Shown here in pieces: positions 1 through 4,642 of a stretch of 7,539 nucleotides of DNA. Position 1 is the stretch's first letter, and each line of letters begins with the position of its first letter. This DNA comes from PGYR01 sp041595255. GTDB taxonomy: Bacteria > Bacteroidota > Ignavibacteria > Kapaibacteriales > UBA2268. Location: positions 1-7,539 of the forward strand of contig JBFHKR010000129.1 of the NCBI GenBank assembly GCA_041595255.1, read 5' to 3'. The translations under genes were made by a program, and so were the position numbers. The notes beneath the pieces were generated by a model that saw only the letters and a list, made by a program, of their open reading frames with translations, did not search any database and was not told the DNA's origin.

Positions 1-165
1 GCAGTAAATGGTCCAGGTGAAGCTGCAGATGCAGACATCGGGGTAGCAGCTGCCAAAGGTAAAGGATTGCTATTCAAACACGGTGAATCAATTGGATATG
101 TGAACGAAGAAGATATAGTCGAAAGAGTTTACCAAGAAATCTTAGCTTTCGAACCGAAGGAATGA
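1..165 (+). CDS. ispG: IspG (GcpE), C-terminal part only; 5' end outside window
   Basis: The 54 residues visible read AVNGPGEAADADIGVAA and onwards to a TGA stop. The NGPGE(A) block followed by an ADxG stretch is the hallmark of the C-terminal [4Fe-4S] domain of 4-hydroxy-3-methylbut-2-en-1-yl diphosphate synthase. In this family three cysteines and the glutamate of the GPGE motif bind the cluster; the glutamate (residue 7 of this fragment) is present, and the cysteines lie upstream of the window. The enzyme converts 2-C-methyl-erythritol 2,4-cyclodiphosphate to HMBPP, the penultimate step of the cytosolic MEP isoprenoid pathway. Isoprenoid precursors also feed squalene synthesis, which the hpnE-like gene further on would use, but the two genes are not in one operon. 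The reading frame is open from base 1 and a strong terminator follows 26 nt after the stop. The family call is fairly sure despite the short fragment. Confidence 0.88.
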   Translation, partial: AVNGPGEAADADIGVAAAKGKGLLFKHGESIGYVNEEDIVERVYQEILAFEPKE

Positions 166-191
166 GAAAGAAAAAAAGATTTAGAATTAAG

Positions 192-228
192 AAAGGCTCT
201 TTTGAATTACCAAATGAGTCTTTTTTTT
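192..228 (+). terminator. Intrinsic terminator of ispG
   Basis: The stem pairs AAAGGCTC (192-199) with GAGTCTTT (216-223), including one G-U pair. After one T/T mismatch it continues as TTTG/CAAA around an AATTAC loop. A run of eight T (221-228) follows immediately. It sits 26 nt after the ispG stop. Read on the minus strand the hairpin is followed only by a broken T tract, so it may also act weakly for the minus-strand cluster that ends at 307, which has no other obvious terminator. Confidence 0.85.
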
Positions 229-306
229 ATAACCAATACTGTTCATTACAAATAGAAACTTTATTAATAAAACCTAAATTAGTAAATATTTAAAATGTTT
301 TTAACG

Positions 307-732
307 TTAATCAATAGATTTCGGAATTCCTTTAAATATAATTTTATCACCCTCTGTTCGAAATTTAAAGCTAATAAAATCTTCTCTTTTAATGCCTTCT
401 CCTTTAATATAGTAAATATAAAAAGACTTTTCATCTGACCCAAAAACTGGTGATTCTTCAATTCCATCATATCTATAATTCTTACATTTCAAATATGCAA
501 TGTCTAGAGTAAATTCAATTAATCTACTATCATCTTCTAATAAATCCACTATATCTGTACAGTCAATAGTTTGATTATTTTTCATAATCTGAATCATTCT
601 AGTTGGTGATTTAATAATATCTTCAATCAGTTTTTTCATTTTTTCCTCTTTAGAATCTTGGAGGGCATTAGTAGTATTTGTTTGCAATACCAACAAACTA
701 GAAATGAGTAATAACATTAACAAACTTTTCAT
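307..732 (-). CDS. Small exported protein of unknown function (141 aa)
   Basis: I do not recognise this family. The N-terminus MKSLLMLLLISSLLVLQTNTTNA is a classic Sec signal peptide with probable cleavage after Ala23, and there is no lipobox, so the mature protein should be about 118 residues in the periplasm or outside. Residues 27-50 are charged and probably helical (KEEKMKKLIEDIIK). The second half alternates hydrophobic and polar residues, as expected for beta strands (SFYIYYIKG, ISFKF, DKIIFKG). Two cysteines remain after cleavage (Cys58, Cys83) and could form a disulfide. The start is supported by AGGA six bases upstream of the ATG. It is the last gene of a minus-strand cluster, 56 nt after the lipoprotein gene at 789-1187, so it may be co-transcribed or have its own promoter in that gap. 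Base composition is strongly AT-rich like its neighbours. It is real as a gene, but the function is unknown. Confidence 0.75.
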   Translation of the reverse strand: MKSLLMLLLISSLLVLQTNTTNALQDSKEEKMKKLIEDIIKSPTRMIQIMKNNQTIDCTDIVDLLEDDSRLIEFTLDIAYLKCKNYRYDGIEESPVFGSDEKSFYIYYIKGEGIKREDFISFKFRTEGDKIIFKGIPKSID

Positions 733-738
733 ATTAAA

Positions 739-742
739 TCCT
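739..742 (-). promoter_or_regulatory. Shine-Dalgarno-like AGGA before the exported protein gene
   Basis: On the minus strand AAAGGAT stands with a six-base spacer before the ATG at 732. The exported protein gene at 6134-7477 has AGGAT at exactly the same distance. The core genes here (hpnE, coaC, der) have no such motif before their starts, so this site helps fix the start codon. Confidence 0.5.
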
Positions 743-788
743 TTATTATTTTATGATTAAAATTTTGCTTTTATTTATAGATTTTGAA

Positions 789-1187
789 TTATTTGATTAA
801 CTCTTCGAAGAACAAATAACTTATTATCAAATCTGAAGGTCTTAAACCATTAAATACATCTATACCAAAGATTTTCCTGTTTTTTACTTTTTCAAAATCA
901 ACAGGTTCATATAAGTCTAAGTCTCTTGAGTTTTCTAAATAAACATTAACAAACTTATTATCAAATCTTATTGAAACTCCATAAACTCTATCATCACCGA
1001 AATAAGTATAACTAATAGAATCTTGTTCAATTTCATCTATGAAATCAATAAGTGTTTTATTACTTAGACTATAATAATCATAATAATGCATATCTGAGTT
1101 AAAATCAAATGTAGCAAATTCGCTTTCATTACAAGCATTCATAAGCATCACGATCAAAAAAGTTGTAAATATTTTAGTTTTATTCAT
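789..1187 (-). CDS. Small putative lipoprotein of unknown function (132 aa)
   Basis: No family is recognised. MNKTKIFTTFLIVMLMNAC is a short lysine-led hydrophobic leader ending in a plausible though imperfect lipobox (L-M-N-A-Cys19), followed by an acidic, unstructured-looking stretch (NESEFATFDFNSD). This suggests a lipid-anchored periplasmic or surface protein of 114 mature residues. The mature part is rich in Asp, Tyr and Phe, with an NKTLIDFIDEIEQ helix followed by alternating strand-like segments (RVYGVSIRF, VNVYLEN). The same order, an NK-led helix ending in Q and then R-I/V-x-x-V-x-I-x-aromatic-x-N, is seen in the preceding gene product, so the two look like diverged tandem copies. 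Its ATG is separated from the stop of that gene by only two bases (TAA TT ATG), indicating one transcript and probably coupled translation. There is no Shine-Dalgarno sequence. It is very AT-rich. Confidence 0.72.
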   Translation of the reverse strand: MNKTKIFTTFLIVMLMNACNESEFATFDFNSDMHYYDYYSLSNKTLIDFIDEIEQDSISYTYFGDDRVYGVSIRFDNKFVNVYLENSRDLDLYEPVDFEKVKNRKIFGIDVFNGLRPSDLIISYLFFEELIK

Positions 1188-1189
1188 AA

Positions 1190-1564
1190 TTAATCAAATT
1201 TATAATAAATAATCCGTTGCATTCCATATTCTGAGTTTATATATTTTCTTATAGTTAAATCTTTTATTTTAGCTTGTTTGAGATTAGAAGTATTTTTTTT
1301 CATTTCAAGATTAATTTCTAAATTATTGGAGTATGCAATCACAACATAATCGATTCTACCATTTTCTTTAAATTCAATTATTGTATCAGGTTTTTGAATT
1401 AAATCATTGTAAAACTGGTCAATATCTTTATTTCTATATTGGTTAAAGTTAATTTTATAAATATTAGAATTAATATCTATCTTTTGAGTATTCTGACATC
1501 CAATACTAAACGATAAACTAACAAGAATTATAATTATTGATTTTATAAATAGCATTTTATTCAT
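1190..1564 (-). CDS. Small putative lipoprotein of unknown function (124 aa)
   Basis: No family is recognised. The leader MNKMLFIKSIIIILVSLSFSIGC ends in S-I-G-Cys23, a reasonable lipobox, so the mature protein would be about 102 residues and lipid-anchored. The mature part has a probable helix (NKDIDQFYNDLIQ, from about residue 45) and then strand-like segments (GRIDYVVIAYSNN, LEINLEM) and a basic C-terminal part. This order matches the downstream lipoprotein at 789-1187, which also starts MNK. The first ATG was chosen because an AGGAGGG lies 12 bases upstream (1577-1583); the second ATG, three codons in, would cut into the leader. The spacing is longer than ideal. The gene is the first sure gene of the minus-strand cluster. 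One 60-base line (1201-1260) counts only 12 G/C, against 24-30 G/C in sampled lines of der. Confidence 0.7.
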   Translation of the reverse strand: MNKMLFIKSIIIILVSLSFSIGCQNTQKIDINSNIYKINFNQYRNKDIDQFYNDLIQKPDTIIEFKENGRIDYVVIAYSNNLEINLEMKKNTSNLKQAKIKDLTIRKYINSEYGMQRIIYYKFD

Positions 1565-1567
1565 TAT

Positions 1568-1630
1568 CTATTTAAGCCCTCCTCTAAGTGCATCATTTAT
1601 TCTACTATCATTATAATTAGACATTTCCAT
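1568..1630 (-). CDS. Possible 20-codon ORF just upstream of the lipoprotein genes
   Basis: The frame reads MEMSNYNDSRINDALRGGLK and stops with TAG, three bases before the ATG of the lipoprotein at 1190-1564. An in-frame TAA lies five codons before its ATG, so nothing longer is intact here. The tight spacing is like the two-base gap between the next two genes. It could be a leader peptide, a true small gene, or the last remnant of a larger decayed gene. It could also be chance: the GGAGGG that spells its -RGG- codons may simply be the ribosome binding site of the next gene. Confidence 0.25.
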   Translation of the reverse strand: MEMSNYNDSRINDALRGGLK

Positions 1631-1642
1631 CTTAGTTTTGCT

Positions 1643-1671
1643 ATATTAAAATTAAAAGTAATAAAATACAA
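1643..1671 (-). promoter_or_regulatory. Possible promoter of the lipoprotein cluster
   Basis: On the minus strand TTGTAT (1671-1666) and TAATAT (1648-1643) are separated by 17 bases, and the cluster begins shortly downstream. The Bacteroidota TAnnTTTG form of the -7 box is not seen here. The region is so AT-rich that such matches are expected by chance, so this is only a candidate. Confidence 0.28.
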
Positions 1672-1883
1672 GATTTATTTTCGTTATAAATTTTTCCAAC
1701 TACCGTAACAAAATGTTAGAGTTTGAGTTAAAGAGATTAGGATTAGAATAATTTGAGGATTAATGTAGAAAAAAGTTAGAAAATATGCTTCCTATTTACT
1801 GAATGTAAGATTTCTAATGGAGTCTTTACTTCTATTTAGCTCAGCACAGGCGCTGCGTTAAGATTGACGGGGTTCCTAGCATA
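1672..1883. other. Non-coding stretch upstream of the lipoprotein cluster
   Basis: Between 1565 and the tRNA gene at 2004 there are about 440 bases without a sure gene. From 1672 to about 1835 I see only AT-rich sequence with no convincing ORF or stem. From about 1837 to 1883 the composition changes abruptly to mixed or GC-rich (for example CAGGCGCTGCG and GACGGGG), with a short CAGC/GCTG stem (1842-1855) and the near-palindrome CTAGCATATGGTAG (1877-1890). The last runs into the inverted-end repeat that follows. This part may be the flank or the other half of that repeat. Confidence 0.4.
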
Positions 1884-1957
1884 TGGTAGTACAAACTTAC
1901 ACCCACCTAAATCCTCCCTCAAGGGAGGACTTGAAGCGTTATTCAGCTTTACTACCA
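1884..1957. repeat. Palindromic intergenic element with 8-bp inverted ends
   Basis: The ends are TGGTAGTA (1884-1891) and TACTACCA (1950-1957), perfect inverted copies bounding 74 bases. In the middle is a strong stem, AAATCCTCCC (1909-1918) with GGGAGGACTT (1923-1932), around a TCAA loop. Nine of ten positions pair as DNA. The odd A/C position becomes a G-U pair in minus-strand RNA, so a minus-strand transcript would be fully paired. A small AAGC/GCTT stem (1934-1937 and 1947-1950) follows. No transposase is encoded here. From memory, intergenic palindromes with a TCCTCCC core next to a CACCCACCTAAA-like flank recur in Bacteroidota genomes, so this is probably one copy of a dispersed REP/MITE-like family, but only one copy is in this window. 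Confidence 0.6.
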
Positions 1958-1958
1958 C

Positions 1959-2000
1959 AAAAAAAAGAGCAGAATCTGATTTTACTCAAATTCTGCTCTT
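1959..2000 (-). terminator. Intrinsic terminator of tRNA-Leu
   Basis: On the minus strand AAGAGCAGAAT (2000-1990) pairs perfectly over 11 bp with ATTCTGCTCTT (1976-1966). TGA/TCA and one G-U pair extend the stem towards an AAAA-containing loop, and a run of T follows directly. It starts four bases after the encoded CCA end of the tRNA, so the tRNA is a single-gene transcript. Confidence 0.88.
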
Positions 2001-2003
2001 AGT

Positions 2004-2090
2004 TGGTACGGACGGAGAGACTCGAACTCTCACAAGCTTAAGCCCACTAGATCCTAAGTCTAGCGCGTCTACCAATTCCGCCACGTCCGC
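2004..2090 (-). tRNA. tRNA-Leu (anticodon UAG)
   Basis: The minus strand folds as a class II tRNA of 87 nt including an encoded CCA. The acceptor stem is GCGGACG with CGTCCGT, discriminator base A73. The D-arm is GGCGGAATTGGTAGACGC. The anticodon stem is CTAGA/TCTAG with loop CTTAGGA, giving anticodon UAG (2054-2056), which reads CUN leucine codons. A long variable arm follows (GGGC TTAA GCTT, with two G-U pairs), then a T-arm with GAGAG/CTCTC and loop TTCGAGT. The first acceptor pair is G1-U72 instead of the usual G-C. A strong terminator lies just downstream. The identity is sure. Confidence 0.97.
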
Positions 2091-2182
2091 ATCAAAATAG
2101 GTTACAAATTTATAACATTTAATATTAACTAAAAAATATATTTTTAAAGTTTTTCTCTTCTTTTGTTATTAAATTTGAATCT
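2091..2182. promoter_or_regulatory. Divergent promoter region, tRNA-Leu / hpnE
   Basis: This 92-base AT-rich gap must hold promoters for both strands. The Bacteroidota -7 motif TAnnTTTG occurs as TAAATTTG on each strand. One copy is on the minus strand at 2112-2105, 14 bases before the tRNA; the other is on the plus strand at 2170-2177, five bases before the hpnE ATG. If the second is used, the hpnE mRNA would have almost no leader. No clear TTG -33 box stands at the right distance on either side. Between them is a dyad centred at 2138/2139, with a perfect AAAAATATATTTTT core and AACT/AGTT arms (2127-2151). Confidence 0.4.
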
Positions 2183-3478
2183 ATGGGAATACAAAAACGA
2201 AAAGTTGCTATTATTGGGGCAGGTGTATCGGGTATGACTGCCGCTACTGAGCTGATGAATAGCCACGTGGTTCATATATATGAGGCGACTGATTCTATCG
2301 GAGGTAGAGCAACTACTCTTCTGGACAATACTACTCAAGAGACCATAGATAATGGTCAGCATATATGCATAGGTGCTTACAAATACTTCTTCGATTTGCT
2401 GAAAGTAATTGGCGGGATGGAATATTTCCAAATAATTGAAAAATACGATATTCCCTATTTCTATGACGGTAAGTTTGGTTCACTTAGTTCAAAGATTTTC
2501 TCAGGAAAATTTGGACTATTAGAAGCTATTATTAGAGATAAAAACTTTGGTTTCAAAGAAAAGATAAACACTATTATCTTCGCACTAAAAGTTCAGATTG
2601 ATTCGATCTCTTTTCAAAATTACACTGACTGTTACGAATTATTAATTCGCAATAATCAATCCGAGAAAGTAATAAAGATACTATGGGAACCACTTATAGT
2701 TTCAACAATGAATACCCCTGTACGTAAGGCAAGCCCACTAATATTTGAAAATATTATGCTCGAAGGTTTTCTAAGTAAAAGCCAAAATGCTGCATTCTAC
2801 CTCCCTAAAGTTCATTTTGGTGAGCTATTCAAGGGATTTGAGTCTGTATTTCTCAAAAATGGAAATAAGATTTACTACACTACACCGATTAAGTCCATAA
2901 CTGAGGAAGCAGGGAAGTATATGGTAAATGAAGAGTATTATGACGATGTAGTTATTACAACCCCTTCATTTATCTCTAAAAGGATATTGAGCGAGCTACC
3001 TATAGATATTGATGTGCCCGACTACTCCCCTATTGTTTCAGTTTATTTTTGGTCAGATACCAAGTTAACTGACGCGTATATGATATCAACTGTAGACACA
3101 GGTTTCGATTGGCTATTCAACAGAGACAAACTAATTGATAGAAAATCAGATACTTACTCCTATCAGATAACTACTAGCGATGCAGTTCGTTACGCTAAGC
3201 TGAAAGATGAAGTAATAATTTCAATGATGGAAGAGGACTTGAGGAAAATGTTCGGTGAAAAGTTTCGAATTACTCATTACAAAATCGTACGTGAACTAAT
3301 GGCTACTTTCCTCGCAGATAAGAAAAACAATTTAAAAAGACCAAAAGTTAAAACTCATCTACAAGGCCTCTATTTAGCTGGTGATTACTCGGACAATGGG
3401 TATCCATCAACCCTAGAAGGAGCTGCTAAAAATGGATTTAGGGCAGCTCACTATATACTGAAACGTACTGTAAAATAG
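2183..3478 (+). CDS. hpnE: FAD-dependent hydroxysqualene dehydroxylase-like protein
   Basis: A 431-residue flavoprotein of the amine oxidase/phytoene desaturase fold. The N-terminus has a Rossmann dinucleotide-binding motif (GAGVSG, 12-17), the ribose-binding acidic residue (Glu34 in YEATDSIGGRA) and the conserved DNGQH (56-60) followed by IGAYKYFFDLL. Mid-protein, WEPLIVSTMNTPVRKASP and later FYLPKVHFGELF match the HpnE pattern of P-L-x-x-x-x-x-N-T-P and L-P-x-x-x-x-x-x-L-F. The C-terminus has the second FAD motif, LYLAGDY (396-402), and YPSTLEGA (407-414). HpnE, with HpnC and HpnD, makes squalene from farnesyl diphosphate; HpnE itself reductively removes the hydroxyl of hydroxysqualene. HpnC and HpnD are not in this window. 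There is no Shine-Dalgarno sequence, and the start is fixed by the Rossmann fold beginning at residue 7. Its 3' end overlaps coaB by 41 nt in opposite orientation. The alternative is a related carotenoid desaturase. Confidence 0.75.
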   Translation: MGIQKRKVAIIGAGVSGMTAATELMNSHVVHIYEATDSIGGRATTLLDNTTQETIDNGQHICIGAYKYFFDLLKVIGGMEYFQIIEKYDIPYFYDGKFGSLSSKIFSGKFGLLEAIIRDKNFGFKEKINTIIFALKVQIDSISFQNYTDCYELLIRNNQSEKVIKILWEPLIVSTMNTPVRKASPLIFENIMLEGFLSKSQNAAFYLPKVHFGELFKGFESVFLKNGNKIYYTTPIKSITEEAGKYMVNEEYYDDVVITTPSFISKRILSELPIDIDVPDYSPIVSVYFWSDTKLTDAYMISTVDTGFDWLFNRDKLIDRKSDTYSYQITTSDAVRYAKLKDEVIISMMEEDLRKMFGEKFRITHYKIVRELMATFLADKKNNLKRPKVKTHLQGLYLAGDYSDNGYPSTLEGAAKNGFRAAHYILKRTVK

Positions 3479-4097
3479 AATCGGCTATTTCAGATTTGGG
3501 AGCTGTAGCTACCTCTTTTACATTATCTTTATCATCGATTATTGTGATTGTATTAATGTCCTTTCCGAATCCACTATCACTACTATTCGCTTGGTTTGCT
3601 ACTATGATATTGCAATTCTTCCGCTCTAGTTTATCTTTCGCATATTCTAATAGCTTCTCACTTTCTAATGCAAAGCCAACGATTATTTGATTATCTTTCT
3701 TTTTACTACCTAATTCCTTCAGTATATCCTTTGTTTTGACTAGCTCTATAGTCATAAAGTCTTCTTTTTTCTTGATTTTACCATTGTGCTTGATTTTCGG
3801 AGTATAATCTGCTACAGCAGCTGACATTATAATAACATCCTGCTTTTCGGAGTTAGCTGTTACAACTTGGTACATATCTTCTGCGGACTCAATATCGATT
3901 CTATCTATAGCGGGACTGCAATACAGACAAGTTGGGCCAGTAACGAGTGTTACCATAGCCCCCATTCTCAACGCAGATTCTGCTAAAGCGAATCCCATTT
4001 TCCCTGAGGAAAAGTTACCAATAAAACGAACGTCATCTATTCGCTCATAAGTGGGTCCGGCGGTGATAAGCACCATTTTCCCTTTCAGAAAAGACAT
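3438..4097 (-). CDS. coaB: Phosphopantothenate-cysteine ligase CoaB, stand-alone
   Basis: A 219-residue protein equal to the C-terminal half of the usual bifunctional CoaBC (Dfp). It joins cysteine to 4'-phosphopantothenate, with CTP as the usual activating nucleotide in bacteria, for cytosolic coenzyme A synthesis. Signatures are all in order: ITAGPT (11-16), DVRFIGNFSSGKMG (22-35, with the Asn that corresponds to E. coli Asn210), MSAAVADYTP (91-100), KIKK (107-110, region of E. coli Lys289), KTKDIL (121-126), GFALESE (141-147) and NIIVAN (163-168). The start ATG shares its A with the stop of coaC (TAATG), so translation is probably coupled by re-initiation. The conserved fold begins directly at residue 7, as expected if the gene arose by splitting a fused coaBC. 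The last seven residues (SVYSELP) look like an extension, and the 3' end overlaps hpnE. Function is confident. Confidence 0.92.
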   Translation of the reverse strand: MSFLKGKMVLITAGPTYERIDDVRFIGNFSSGKMGFALAESALRMGAMVTLVTGPTCLYCSPAIDRIDIESAEDMYQVVTANSEKQDVIIMSAAVADYTPKIKHNGKIKKKEDFMTIELVKTKDILKELGSKKKDNQIIVGFALESEKLLEYAKDKLERKNCNIIVANQANSSDSGFGKDINTITIIDDKDNVKEVATAPKSEIADSILQYVSVYSELP

Positions 4098-4642
4098 TAT
4101 ATATACTCTTTTATTGATTCTATTAGGTTTAACACTTCCGGTAATCTCCCTTGACCAATTATACCGCTTGCTAGCTCACCGTATTCGGGGTCTAACACTA
4201 TGTAGCCATCTTCTTTTAACTGGACTACGTTTCTTTGTATTGCTTTGCTTTCCCACATATCACTATCCATAGCCGGAGCTATTAGTTTAGGTATTCCTTT
4301 GGGTATGGCAGTAGTAAGAGTAGTGAGTGCATTATCACAAAATCCATTAGCTATTTTCGCTAGAGTATTTGCGGAACAAGGAGCAATAATGAATAAATCA
4401 CACTTTTGTGCTTTATTAATATGCCAAGAACCCGAGTCTTGAAATTTATCGTCGAACATATCGTCTATAGTTATATTACGACTTAGATTGTCCAGTACTA
4501 GCTTACTAACAAACTTTTTGCCACTTGGAGTAATGACGCAATTTAAGCTGGCACCCTCTTTTATCAGCTCCCTTACCAAGAAAGGAGACTTGTATGCAGA
4601 GATAGATCCAGTAATTCCGAGTATAATATTTTTATTTTTCAT
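4097..4642 (-). CDS. coaC: Phosphopantothenoylcysteine decarboxylase CoaC, stand-alone
   Basis: A 181-residue flavoprotein of the HFCD family, equal to the N-terminal half of CoaBC. It decarboxylates 4'-phosphopantothenoylcysteine to 4'-phosphopantetheine using FMN. Visible signatures are ILGITGSISAYKSPFLVREL (7-26, FMN phosphate site), SWHINKAQKCDLFIIAPCSANTLAKIANG (72-100, with catalytic His74), DNALTT (103-108), APAMD (122-126; PAMN in E. coli) and GELASGIIGQGR (155-166). In the last motif the active-site cysteine of E. coli Dfp (ACG) is replaced by Ser159. It is first in a two-gene operon with coaB. The coding sequence ends GAG TAT ATA TAA within a (TA)4 run directly before the coaB ATG. 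The upstream gap of 72 bp is shared with divergent der. There is no Shine-Dalgarno sequence; the start is fixed by the N-terminal beta strand. Confidence 0.92.
   Translation of the reverse strand: MKNKNIILGITGSISAYKSPFLVRELIKEGASLNCVITPSGKKFVSKLVLDNLSRNITIDDMFDDKFQDSGSWHINKAQKCDLFIIAPCSANTLAKIANGFCDNALTTLTTAIPKGIPKLIAPAMDSDMWESKAIQRNVVQLKEDGYIVLDPEYGELASGIIGQGRLPEVLNLIESIKEYI

Noticed and set aside
301..310. Perfect palindrome TTAACGTTAA at the end of the 307-732 gene
   Set aside because: It is only 10 bp, overlaps the stop codon, has no T tract, and is short enough to be chance in AT-rich DNA.
279..470. 63-codon minus-strand frame overlapping the exported protein gene
   Set aside because: It shares the strand in another frame, lacks a leader or known motif, and the 307-732 frame has a signal peptide and a ribosome binding site.
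1560..1835. CRISPR array or tandem repeats in the AT-rich gap
   Set aside because: Short TTAGA/ATTAG words recur, but without regular spacing or constant repeat length.
2004..2020. Possible integration site at the 3' end of tRNA-Leu, with the AT-rich cluster as island
   Set aside because: No second copy of the tRNA 3' end is seen near the other edge of the cluster (165-310), and there is no integrase.
1864..2100. Open 78-codon plus-strand frame ending in ETRTLTSLSPLDPKSS-like sequence
   Set aside because: It runs through the repeat, the terminator and the antisense strand of tRNA-Leu; such peptides are known false genes made from tRNA complements.
2144..2431. 95-codon minus-strand frame opposite the start of hpnE
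   Set aside because: It overlaps the Rossmann motif coding region and the promoter gap, and has no domain, so it is a shadow of hpnE.
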